A stretch of 64,000 nucleotides of DNA from Pseudonocardia oceani (GCF_019263585.2 NZ_JADQDF010000001.1:5652501-5716500), one strand, 5' to 3'; shown: positions 55,178-62,696, counted from the stretch's first letter. A program made the numbers and translations. The notes: generated by a model from the letters alone, not told the origin.

Positions 55178-55675
55178 TCAGCGCTCCAGGTGGTGCAGGG
55201 TCACGGCGCCGAGGGTCCCGTCGTCGACCTCGGCCGTCATCCAGGTGTGCGTCGGCTGCCGGCGCCGGTCGGTGGGGGAGCCGGGGTTGAGCAGCCGCAG
55301 CCCGGACGCCGTGGTGGAGTCCCAGGGGATGTGGCTGTGCCCGAAGACGAGCACGTCGGCGTCGGGGTAGGCGGTGGAGCAGCGCTTCTCCCGGCCCTTC
55401 GACGAGCCGGTCTCGTGCACGACGGCGAAGCGGACGCCCCCGAGCTCGGCGCGGGCGACCTCGGGCAGCCGCGCGCGCAGGGCGTCACCGTCGTTGTTGC
55501 CGAACACGCCGATCAGCCGCCGCGCGCGGGCCCCCAGCGCGTCGAGGGCGGCGACGGAGATCCAGTCGCCGGCGTGGATCACCGCGTCCGCGGCGTCGAC
55601 GGCGTCCCACACCGGCGCGGGCAGGTCGCGCGCCCGCGCCGGGAGGTGGGTGTCGCTCAGGATCAGGAGCTGCAG
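55178..55675 (-). CDS. YfcE-family metallophosphoesterase with a non-canonical start
   Basis: A calcineurin-like phosphoesterase. The two-metal motifs are LILSDTHLPAR (D, H), VIHAGDWIS (D), GNNDGD (N, D), VVHETG (H) and GHSHIPW (H, H). The first in-frame GTG (55612) would delete the SDTH metal motif, so translation must begin upstream. No ATG, GTG or TTG is in frame before the preceding gene, and CTG 55673-55675 (giving MQLLILSDTH) is the best start. Length 165 residues matches the family. It follows the FKBP gene by 13 bp, consistent with translational read-on. Confidence 0.85.
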   Translation of the reverse strand: MQLLILSDTHLPARARDLPAPVWDAVDAADAVIHAGDWISVAALDALGARARRLIGVFGNNDGDALRARLPEVARAELGGVRFAVVHETGSSKGREKRCSTAYPDADVLVFGHSHIPWDSTTASGLRLLNPGSPTDRRRQPTHTWMTAEVDDGTLGAVTLHHLER

Positions 55676-55688
55676 GGGACCGGTCCGA

Positions 55689-56063
55689 TCAGGAGAGGCC
55701 GAGCAGGTCGACCACGAAGATCAGCGTCTCGCCGCCCTTGATGGCGCCACCGGCGCCGCGGTCGCCGTAGCCCATGTGCGGCGGGATGACCAGCCGGCGG
55801 CGTCCGCCGACCTTCATGCCGACGACGCCCTGGTCCCAGCCCGCGATGACGCGGCCGGCGCCCAGGGGGAAGCGGAACGTGGAGCCGCGGTTCCAGGAGG
55901 CGTCGAACTCCTCGCCGCTGCTGTGCGCGACGCCGACGTAGTGCACCTCGACGTTCTGTCCGGCGCGGGCCTCGGCGCCGTCGCCGACGACGAGGTCGGT
56001 GACGAGCAGGTCGGCGGGGGCCGGGCCGTCGTGCGGGTCGACCTCGGGCTTCTGCTGGGCCAC
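55689..56063 (-). CDS. FKBP-type peptidyl-prolyl isomerase
   Basis: A 124-residue single-domain FKBP: LVVGDGAEARAGQNVEVHYV, GEEFDASWNRGSTFRFPLGA, GRVIAGWDQGVVGMKVGGRR, RLVIPPHMGYGDRGAGGAIK and GGETLIFVVDLLGL. All binding-pocket aromatics (Y, F, W) are present. No signal peptide, so it is cytosolic. GTG 56063 is preceded by gagagga; upstream in-frame text is Arg/Pro/His-rich and non-coding. First gene of the FKBP-yfcE-ligD run. Confidence 0.94.
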   Translation of the reverse strand: MAQQKPEVDPHDGPAPADLLVTDLVVGDGAEARAGQNVEVHYVGVAHSSGEEFDASWNRGSTFRFPLGAGRVIAGWDQGVVGMKVGGRRRLVIPPHMGYGDRGAGGAIKGGETLIFVVDLLGLS

Positions 56064-56138
56064 GGTGGTCCTCTCGTTGGTGGGGTGCGCGGACGACAGC
56101 CTGCCAGACCGGCTGACGGGGTGCCGGGAGCGATCCCG

Positions 56139-56166
56139 GGACCACCGCGGGAACCCGCGGTGGTCC
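56139..56166. promoter_or_regulatory. 28-bp palindrome in the FKBP / antiporter divergent region
   Basis: A perfect 13-bp inverted repeat (ggaccaccgcggg aa cccgcggtggtcc) with a 2-nt centre. It lies 76 bp from the FKBP start and 97 bp from the antiporter start. The tight spacing suits a dimeric regulator binding site more than a terminator. Confidence 0.5.
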
Positions 56167-56262
56167 GGCACTAGCGGGCGACGACACAGGTTTGCGACCA
56201 TCAGGGCGCGGTTGCGGGGAACCGCGCGACGACGGCAGTGCGGCCGGTGCGAGGGGGAACGC

Positions 56263-57306
56263 ATGACCTCCGTGTTCGTGTTCATCTCCGGAGCGACGCT
56301 CCTGGTGTTCAGCGCCGAGAAGCTGATCGGCTACCTCGTGGGGGCCGCGAGCGGCCTGCGGGTCTCGCTGTTCCTGCTCGCGATCGTCTTCACGGGCATC
56401 GAGTTCGACGACATCTTCCTCGGGGTCGCGCTGAACCTCGAGGACCTCAGCGGCGTCGCGCTGGGCACGGTCTTCGGCACGGCGATCTCGCTGACCGGGG
56501 TCGTGCTCGCGATCGCCGCGATCCTCACCCCGGTGCGGCTGCAGATCCCGCGCGACTACATCGCACTCCTGGCCGCGGCACCGCTGGTGATGATCGTCTT
56601 CACGCTGACGGCCCCGCTCACCTTCGTCGACGGCGTCGTGCTCGTCGGCCTGTTCGTGCTGTTCATCGCCTACGTCGCGGTCCGGGAGTCCCAGCGCAAG
56701 ATCCCGGTCTTCCGCAACGCCGAGATCTACGCGGGGACGGCCGGCGCCGACGTCGGGAGGGAGGAGCAGGCGGAGGAGCCGCCGGGCAACTCCTTCGCCG
56801 ACGAGATGCCGTTCGCCGAGGCGCGCCGGCTGCCCGGTTGGGCCGGACTGGCGCTGGCGCTGCTCGCCCTCACCGGTCTCATCATCGGCGCGGCGACCAC
56901 GGGCATCGGGGTCGAGGGGATCCTGGAGGCCTACGGGATCGAGGGCACGCTCTTCGGTGCCACGATCGTCACCGCCGTCCTGACCCTCGAGGACGTCTTC
57001 CTGACGGTGGAGCCCATCCGCAGGGGTGCGCCCGAGGTCGGGATCGGGAACGTGATCGGGAGCGTCGTCTTCTCGGTCACGGGGAAGCTCGGCGTCATCA
57101 TCCTCGCGGGCGGCGCGATCGTCGTCGGCCCGGACGTGCTCACGTGGCACCTGACCGCGCTCATCGCGGTGACCGGCCTGGCGGCCGCCTTCCTCTACAC
57201 CGGGCGGTTGCAGCGGTGGCACGGCTACGTGCTGCTCGCCCTGTACGTCGCCTACTGGATCCTGAGCTTCGTCGTGTTCGGGGGAGCCCCGATCGAGATG
57301 GACTAG
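56263..57306 (+). CDS. CaCA-family (Na+/Ca2+ exchanger-like) membrane protein
   Basis: A 347-residue protein with ten predicted helices in two halves, separated by an acidic loop (about residues 150-190). The alpha-repeat regions read FTGIEFDDIFLGVALNLEDL and TAVLTLEDVFLTVEPIRRGA PEVGIGNVIGS. They keep the GN-x-x-GS end of CaCA proteins but replace the usual G-(S/T)-S-x-PE with GIEFDD and LTLEDV. A cation/proton antiporter is likely; ion choice cannot be read. Start ATG 56263. Confidence 0.8.
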   Translation: MTSVFVFISGATLLVFSAEKLIGYLVGAASGLRVSLFLLAIVFTGIEFDDIFLGVALNLEDLSGVALGTVFGTAISLTGVVLAIAAILTPVRLQIPRDYIALLAAAPLVMIVFTLTAPLTFVDGVVLVGLFVLFIAYVAVRESQRKIPVFRNAEIYAGTAGADVGREEQAEEPPGNSFADEMPFAEARRLPGWAGLALALLALTGLIIGAATTGIGVEGILEAYGIEGTLFGATIVTAVLTLEDVFLTVEPIRRGAPEVGIGNVIGSVVFSVTGKLGVIILAGGAIVVGPDVLTWHLTALIAVTGLAAAFLYTGRLQRWHGYVLLALYVAYWILSFVVFGGAPIEMD

Positions 57307-57322
57307 CCCAACCCGCCCCGGC

Positions 57323-58405
57323 TCACGCGCGGTGCGGGCGCGGGACGAGCACCTCCTCCTCCCGTCGCGCTCCCGCGTTGGCCGCCTCCACCGCGTCGGC
57401 CACGAGGGCGTGATCGGGGGAGAGGTGGCACACCGGATCGGTGCGGGCGGCATCGCCGGTGAGCTGGAACGCCTGGCAGCGGCACCCGCCGAAGTCGATC
57501 TCGCGGCGGTCGCAGGTCCGGCAGGGGTCCTGCATCCATCCGGTGCCCCGGAACGCGGTGAACACCGGGGCGTCGTCCCAGATCCGCTGCAGGGACTCCT
57601 CCCGCACGCTGGCCCGCGGAAGCGGCAGGGTCTGCGCCGCCGGGCAGGGCAGCGCGTCGCCGTTGGGGGCCACGGTCAGCTGGCGTGCGGCCCACCCGCC
57701 CATGCAGGGCTTGGGGTACTCGCTGTAGTAGTCGGCCAGCACGTGCAGGACCTCCATCCGGCCTGCCAGGCGCTCGCGTGCGTCGCGGACGACGTCCTCG
57801 GCGGCGGCGAGCTGGGCGCGGCTGGGCAGCAGCGCGACCCGGTTGCGCCACGCCCAGCCGTAGTACTGGGTGTTGGCCAGTTCGACGCGGTCGGCGTCGA
57901 GCTCCTCGACCAGGGCGATGATCTCGGCGAGGCGGTCGATGTTCTGCCGGTGCACCACCACGTTGACCGTCAGCGGCCAGCCGAGCTCCTTCACCACCGC
58001 GGCCGCCCGGAGCTTCCGCTCGAACGACGGGATGCCGGCGATGCGGTCGGAGGTGGCGGGCTCGTCGGCCTGCACGCTGACCTGCACGTGGTCGAGCCCG
58101 GCTTCCCTCAGCTCCTCCGCGCGGCCGCGCGAGAGCCCGATCGCACTGGTCACGAGGTTCGTGTACATGCCCAGGTCCGCGGCCGTGCGCACCAGCTCGA
58201 CGAGGTCGCGTCGCAGCAGCGGCTCGCCGCCGGAGAGGTGGCATTGCAGCACCCCCATCGCCGCGGCCTCGGTGAACACGCGCTGCCACTCGGCGGTGTC
58301 CAGCTCGTCGTCGTAGGCGGCGAGCTCGAGCGGGTTCGAGCAATAGGCGCAGGCCAGCGGGCAGCGGTAGGTGAGCTCGGCCAGCAGTCCGAAGGGTCTA
58401 TCCAT
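57323..58405 (-). CDS. pqqE: PqqA peptide cyclase (radical SAM)
   Basis: A 360-residue radical SAM enzyme that forms the Glu-Tyr C-C crosslink in PqqA. The radical SAM motif is LTYRCPLACAYCSNP (C15, C19, C22). QCHLSGGEPLLRRDL and HVQVSVQADEPATSDRIAGI match PqqE. The C-terminal SPASM region carries PKPCMGGWAAR, LPCPAAQ, and CRTCDRREIDFGGCRCQAF for auxiliary Fe-S clusters. ATG 58405 overlaps the pqqD stop by 8 bp. Last gene of the PQQ operon. Confidence 0.97.
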   Translation of the reverse strand: MDRPFGLLAELTYRCPLACAYCSNPLELAAYDDELDTAEWQRVFTEAAAMGVLQCHLSGGEPLLRRDLVELVRTAADLGMYTNLVTSAIGLSRGRAEELREAGLDHVQVSVQADEPATSDRIAGIPSFERKLRAAAVVKELGWPLTVNVVVHRQNIDRLAEIIALVEELDADRVELANTQYYGWAWRNRVALLPSRAQLAAAEDVVRDARERLAGRMEVLHVLADYYSEYPKPCMGGWAARQLTVAPNGDALPCPAAQTLPLPRASVREESLQRIWDDAPVFTAFRGTGWMQDPCRTCDRREIDFGGCRCQAFQLTGDAARTDPVCHLSPDHALVADAVEAANAGARREEEVLVPRPHRA

Positions 58406-58679
58406 CACTGATCTCCACACATCGCTTCCTGACGAGCCGAGCGAGGAAGGCCGTGACCTCGTCGTCGACCACCCGCTCGTAACGCACCCGCAGCGCCGCG
58501 GCGACGTCGGACACGGTCCGCCGCCCGTCGCACAGGCCGAGGATGTCGGCGCCGGTCGGGTTGAGCACGATCACCGACTCCGGGCCCAGCAGCACGTGCC
58601 GCTCGCGGGTCGGGTCGAACCGCATCCGGACGTGGCGCGCCAGCGCCGGGCGGCCCGACGGCGGGACGTCACCCGGCAC
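58398..58679 (-). CDS. pqqD: PqqD peptide chaperone
   Basis: A 93-residue RiPP recognition element: HVRMRFDPTRERHVLLGPES, VIVLNPTGADILGLCDGRRT and VSDVAAALRVRYERVVDDEV. It binds the PqqA leader and presents it to PqqE. GTG 58679 overlaps the pqqC stop by 11 bp and its own stop overlaps pqqE, so the three are co-translated. Confidence 0.96.
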   Translation of the reverse strand: MPGDVPPSGRPALARHVRMRFDPTRERHVLLGPESVIVLNPTGADILGLCDGRRTVSDVAAALRVRYERVVDDEVTAFLARLVRKRCVEISDG

Positions 58680-59409
58680 GAGACCGGTCCCCGTACGCCT
58701 GGTCGATCGCGTCCATCATCAACCACAGGACGTCGCACTTGAACGACAGCGCGGCCACCGCCGCGTCGCGGTCCTGCGGGGTCCGGCAGTACCGCAGCAC
58801 CACCTCGAGGGCGTGCTCGGAGTCGCGGGGCGCCTGTTCCAGGCGGTTGCGGAAGTAGGCCAGGCCGTCCGGGGCGATCCAGGTGTAGCGCTGCTCGAAC
58901 GCCCGGAGGCGCTCGGCCATCAGGTCCGGCGCGAACAGCTCGGTCAGCGACGACGCGACCGCCTCCACCCAGGGTCGCGTCCGGGCGAAGGTGACGTAGG
59001 CGTCCACCGCGAACCGCACGCCCGGCACGAGGTGGCGGTGGTCGGCGATCTCCTCGCGCCGCAGGCCGCAGGCCTCGCCCAGGCGCAGCCACGCCTCGAT
59101 GCCGCCCTCGCCGTCCGCGGCGCCGTCGTGGTCGATGATGCGGCGGATCCAGCGCCGGCGCACGGCCGGGTCCGGGCAGTTGGCGAGGATCGCGGCGTCC
59201 TTGCGCGGGATCATCTCCTGGTAGTAGTAGCGGTTGGCGACCCACCCGCGGATCTGGTCGGGAGCGAGAAGGCCCTCGTTCATCCGCAGGTGGAACGGGT
59301 GGGTGCTGTGGTAGCTCTGCGAGTGGGCCCGCAGCCGCTCGACGAGGGCGTCGACCTCCGGGGGCGCCCCCGCCGTCATCGTGTCCGTGTCCGTCATCGT
59401 GTCCGTCAT
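58669..59409 (-). CDS. pqqC: Pyrroloquinoline-quinone synthase
   Basis: A 246-residue cofactorless oxidase for the final ring closure and oxidation to PQQ. Blocks include YHSTHPFHLRMNEGLLAPDQ, WVANRYYYQEMIPRKDAAIL, RRIIDHDGAADGEGGIEAWL and EHALEVVLRYC. ATG 59409 overlaps the pqqB stop (ATGA). The N-terminus has a small repeat (MTDTMTDTDTMT), so ATG 59397 or 59379 could also serve. Confidence 0.97.
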   Translation of the reverse strand: MTDTMTDTDTMTAGAPPEVDALVERLRAHSQSYHSTHPFHLRMNEGLLAPDQIRGWVANRYYYQEMIPRKDAAILANCPDPAVRRRWIRRIIDHDGAADGEGGIEAWLRLGEACGLRREEIADHRHLVPGVRFAVDAYVTFARTRPWVEAVASSLTELFAPDLMAERLRAFEQRYTWIAPDGLAYFRNRLEQAPRDSEHALEVVLRYCRTPQDRDAAVAALSFKCDVLWLMMDAIDQAYGDRSRAG

Positions 59410-60311
59410 CGTGCGGGGACCTCCACCTCGAGACCGTCGTGGGCCACTTCCATGCCGCACCGCTCGACCTCCCGCCGTTCCGGCGAGTCCTCGAGCAGCA
59501 TCGGGTTGGTGTTGTTGATGTGGACGTAGATCCGGCGGGCGATCGGCAGCCCGGCCAGCTGCTCGAGGCTGCCCCCGGGCCCGCCGACGGCGAGGTGCCC
59601 CATGCCGTGGGCCGTCTTCGCGGCCAGGCCCAGGCGGATCATCTCGTCGTCGTGCCAGCAGGTGCCGTCGACGAGCAGGCAGTCGACGCCCTCGAGCTCG
59701 GCGAGCACGGCCGGGGTGAGCTCCTGCACGCCCGGCAGGTAGACCGCCGCGGCCCCGCTGGCCTCGTCGGTGAACCGGTAGCCCACGACCCGCCCCTCGC
59801 CGGTGCCCGTTCCCCCGCCGAACCGGTCGTGCTTGCCGGTGGGGGCGTCGAAGGCCCGGTAGGAGACGCCGCCCAGCGACACCTCCTTGCCCGGGACGAC
59901 GGGGGTCCACCCGACGGGGCAGTAGCGCTCCAGGGTGGTCAGCACGCCGGTGCCCGCGGTCAGCGTCGCGTGTGTCGCCGCGGTGGCGTGCAGCTCGATC
60001 CCGCGTCCCTCCCGCAGCAGGAGCAGTCCCAGCGTGTGGTCGAGCTCGGCGTCGGTGAGCAGCACCGCCTCCAGCGGCGTGGCCCGGCCGGCGCCGGGGT
60101 GCAGGCGCGGGAACGCCTCGACCTGCGCCCGGACGTCGGGGGAGGCGTTGACCAGGAACCACCGCTCGCCGTCCGGGCTCACCGCGATCGAGGACTGCGT
60201 GCGCGTCCGGGCCGGTCGGGTGCCCTCGCGGACCGCCCGGCACGTCGGGCAGCTGCAGTTCCACTGCGGGTAGCCCCCTCCGGCCGCCGACCCCAGCACC
60301 CGCACCCGCAT
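59406..60311 (-). CDS. pqqB: PqqB metallo-hydrolase
   Basis: A 301-residue metallo-beta-lactamase-fold hydroxylase of PQQ synthesis. The N-terminal zinc motif GYPQWNCSCPTCRAVREG, VLLTDAELDHTLGLLLLREG, LLVDGTCWHDDEMIRLGLAA and MGHLAVGGPGGSLEQLAGLP are characteristic. Start ATG 60311, which follows a 15-bp hairpin after pqqA. Confidence 0.96.
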   Translation of the reverse strand: MRVRVLGSAAGGGYPQWNCSCPTCRAVREGTRPARTRTQSSIAVSPDGERWFLVNASPDVRAQVEAFPRLHPGAGRATPLEAVLLTDAELDHTLGLLLLREGRGIELHATAATHATLTAGTGVLTTLERYCPVGWTPVVPGKEVSLGGVSYRAFDAPTGKHDRFGGGTGTGEGRVVGYRFTDEASGAAAVYLPGVQELTPAVLAELEGVDCLLVDGTCWHDDEMIRLGLAAKTAHGMGHLAVGGPGGSLEQLAGLPIARRIYVHINNTNPMLLEDSPERREVERCGMEVAHDGLEVEVPAR

Positions 60312-60337
60312 GTCGTGCCCCCCGTCCTCGACGTCGG

Positions 60338-60372
60338 GGAGGGGCGCCGGAACCGAGTCCCGGCGCCCCTCC
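60338..60372 (-). terminator. Hairpin between pqqA and pqqB
   Basis: A 15-bp stem (ggaggggcgccggga with ttccggcgcccctcc, one G-U pair) and a 5-nt loop, read on the minus strand 27 bases after the pqqA stop. It can act as a partial terminator or stabiliser, favouring the short pqqA message over pqqBCDE. Confidence 0.65.
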
Positions 60373-60399
60373 ACGTCCGTCGTCCGCCGTCCGTCGGCC

Positions 60400-60492
60400 T
60401 CAGGCCTCCGAACGGGCGATGTACATCGTCACCTCGGGCGCACACCCGACCTCGTCGAAGTCGGGCGCCTCCCACTCAGCGAGACGCTCCAT
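60400..60492 (-). CDS. pqqA: PQQ precursor peptide PqqA
   Basis: A 30-residue peptide gene: MERLAEWEAPDFDEVGCAPE then VTMYIARSEA. The E-V-T-M-Y segment gives the Glu-x-x-x-Tyr pair that PqqE crosslinks to form the PQQ skeleton. The W-x-x-PDF head resembles other PqqA leaders. A very strong ribosome binding site (ggagggaggt) precedes ATG 60492. It lies 41 bp after the dehydrogenase stop and directly upstream of pqqB. Confidence 0.93.
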   Translation of the reverse strand: MERLAEWEAPDFDEVGCAPEVTMYIARSEA

Positions 60493-60533
60493 GTGCCGTC
60501 ACCTCCCTCCTGGGTGTCGTGCGTCGTGCGGAC

Positions 60534-62222
60534 CTAGTCCTCGGGCAGGGCGAAGGCGAACAGCGAGTCGCCCGAGGCGGCCCCGAGCAGCCCGGGGGTG
60601 AAGCCCTCGACCCACCCACCGAACCCGGTCGGGACCACGACGTACTGGCGGCCGTCGACGGTGTACGTGCTGGGGCTGCTGTGGTGGCCGCTGCCGCACT
60701 GGAACTGCCACAGCTTCTCCCCGGTCGCCGCGTCCAGGGCGATGAACTCGCCCGTCGCGAGGCCCACGAACACCAGTCCGCCCGCCGTGGCCAGCGTCGA
60801 GGCGGTCATCGGGTACTCGTAGCGCCAGCGCCACTTCTCCTCGCCGGTCAGCGGGTCGACGGCGCTCACGAACCCGTAGAAGTCGTCGAGGTCCACGGCG
60901 ACTCCCGCGCCCCAGTACGGAATGCTCTCCTTGAACTCGCGGCGCCGTCGGGTGGCCGTGGCACCGACCTCCTGCACCGGGATGTAGACCAGCCCCGTCT
61001 GGGGGCTGTAGGACATGTGCGTCCATTCCTTGGCGCCGGCCGGACCGGGCCAGAAGTGCACCGGCACGCCCTCCTCGTCCGGGTAGATCTTCGCCGTGAC
61101 CTCGCCGTCCGGGGTGATCTCGCCCCAGGTGATCCGGTCGCAGAACGGGAACACCCGCACCAGCTCGCCGTTGGTCCGGTCCAGGACGAAGAAGTACCCG
61201 TTCTTGTCCGCGTGCGCCAGCAGCTTGCGGCCGTCGGGGGCGTCGAACAGGAGGTTCTCCATAGTGGAGTCGTAGTCCCACAGGTCGTGCGGGGTGAACT
61301 GGTAGTGCCAGCGGATCTCACCGGTGTTCACGTCCACCGCGACGACGCTGTCGGTGTAGAGGTTGTCGCCCGGGCGGACGGCGCCGTCGAAGTCGGGCGC
61401 CGGGTTGCCCGTACCCGGGAAGAGCAGCTCCAGCTCCGGGTCGTAGGTGGGGGTGACCCAGCAGTTCCCCCCGCCGCGCTGCCACGCGTCGCCGTCGGCC
61501 GGCCAGGTCTCGGAGCCGGGCTCACCCGGCTTCGGGATCATGTAGCGGCGCCAGCGGCGCTCCCCGGTGTCGGCGTCGAAGGCGTCGAGGCACCCGCGGG
61601 TCCCGAACTCGCCGCCCGAGCTCCCGACGATGACCATGTCCTTCACGAGCAGCGGCGCGACGGTGCGGCTCTCCCCGGCCCGCACGTCACCGGCGGTCGT
61701 GTCCCAGACCATCTCCCCGGTGGTCGCGTCGAGTGCGATGACGTGGGCGTTGAGGGTGGCCATGTAGACCTTGCCGTGCCCCACGGCCACGCCGCGGTTG
61801 ACGTTGCCGCAGCACAGCGAGACGTCGTAGGGCGAGGCGTGCTTGTACCGCCAGAGCTCCGCACCGGTCTTGGCGTCCAGGGCCCAGCAGCGGCCGTCGG
61901 GGCCCGAGACGTACATGACCCCCTCGACGACGAGCGGGGAGGCCTCGAACGAGTAGGTCGACGCGCCCGCCTGCATGCCCGTCGAGCCGGCCTGGAACAC
62001 CCACGCGGGGGACAGTCGCCGGACGTTGTCCTTGCTGATCTGGTCGAGCTCGCTGTAGCGCTGCCCGTCGAAGGTGCCGTAGTAGGTGAGCCAGTTGTCC
62101 GGCTCCGTGCGGGCTCGCAGGATGCGGTCGTGGTCCACGTTGCCGGTGGCCGGCGCACTTCCCTTGACGGCACTGAGCTGCATCTGCGGAATCGCGGCGC
62201 CCGCGTCGACGTAGTCGGTCAT
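60534..62222 (-). CDS. PQQ-dependent alcohol dehydrogenase, predicted lanthanide type, no signal peptide
   Basis: A 562-residue eight-bladed quinoprotein of the methanol/ethanol dehydrogenase family. The vicinal disulfide is SLCCGN (C137-C138). Metal ligands are E205 (SSGGEFGTRG), N273 (GTGNPAPD) and D316 in HDLWDYDS. D318, two residues on, gives the Asp-x-Asp pattern seen in lanthanide-dependent XoxF/ExaF/PedH enzymes. No Sec or Tat signal is present, and the start ATG 62222 is firm (gaggaga seven bases upstream). It is co-transcribed with an MSMEG_3727-like gene upstream and pqqABCDE downstream. No cytochrome c partner is visible. Confidence 0.93.
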   Translation of the reverse strand: MTDYVDAGAAIPQMQLSAVKGSAPATGNVDHDRILRARTEPDNWLTYYGTFDGQRYSELDQISKDNVRRLSPAWVFQAGSTGMQAGASTYSFEASPLVVEGVMYVSGPDGRCWALDAKTGAELWRYKHASPYDVSLCCGNVNRGVAVGHGKVYMATLNAHVIALDATTGEMVWDTTAGDVRAGESRTVAPLLVKDMVIVGSSGGEFGTRGCLDAFDADTGERRWRRYMIPKPGEPGSETWPADGDAWQRGGGNCWVTPTYDPELELLFPGTGNPAPDFDGAVRPGDNLYTDSVVAVDVNTGEIRWHYQFTPHDLWDYDSTMENLLFDAPDGRKLLAHADKNGYFFVLDRTNGELVRVFPFCDRITWGEITPDGEVTAKIYPDEEGVPVHFWPGPAGAKEWTHMSYSPQTGLVYIPVQEVGATATRRRREFKESIPYWGAGVAVDLDDFYGFVSAVDPLTGEEKWRWRYEYPMTASTLATAGGLVFVGLATGEFIALDAATGEKLWQFQCGSGHHSSPSTYTVDGRQYVVVPTGFGGWVEGFTPGLLGAASGDSLFAFALPED

Positions 62223-62237
62223 GGTCTTCTCCTCATC

Positions 62238-62696
62238 TCACGGGCGCGGTTGCGGCGGGCGGTCGAGCTTGGCGTGGTCGGGGACTTCGCCACCGATGAC
62301 GATGGCCCCGGTCAGGCCGCGGCCCTCGTCGTTGCCGGTGGTGGACCCGTAGTAGTAGGTGCCCGGCCCGTCCAGGTTGAGCGAGGCCGTGCCCTTCGAG
62401 TGGTTCACCAACCAGATGATCTTGGGGTCGCCGTTGTGCGGCAGCACCGCGCAGTGGGTGTTCTTGTCGTCGTTGATGAGCGTGAGCTCGAGGTTCCCGC
62501 CGTGGGGCAGGATGAGGGTCCCGGGCTCGAAGCAGAGCTCGTCCTCGGGGATCCGGATGGTGGCGGTCATGGTGCCGTCGGGTTGCTCCTCCGCGTGCCC
62601 GACGCCCCCGGACCCGAGCAACCGGCCCAGGCCGGTGCTGTTCTGCCGGTGCAGGCCGTCGGCCAGCTTCTCCGAGGGATCGCCTGTCGTCGTCAT
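62238..62696 (-). CDS. MSMEG_3727-family PQQ-associated cupredoxin-like protein
   Basis: A 152-residue protein whose context and sequence match the MSMEG_3727 PQQ-associated family. It has a cupredoxin-like core: TMTATIRIPEDELCFEPGTL, LELTLINDDKNTHCAVLPHN and GPGTYYYGSTTGNDEGRGLT GAIVIGG. The C-terminal Cys-x-His-x-Met copper loop is replaced by Gly/Asn/Leu, so a normal type 1 copper site is not formed. No signal peptide. ATG 62696 follows gaggaggt. It lies 15 bp upstream of the dehydrogenase and probably works with it, for example in electron transfer or assembly. Confidence 0.82.
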   Translation of the reverse strand: MTTTGDPSEKLADGLHRQNSTGLGRLLGSGGVGHAEEQPDGTMTATIRIPEDELCFEPGTLILPHGGNLELTLINDDKNTHCAVLPHNGDPKIIWLVNHSKGTASLNLDGPGTYYYGSTTGNDEGRGLTGAIVIGGEVPDHAKLDRPPQPRP

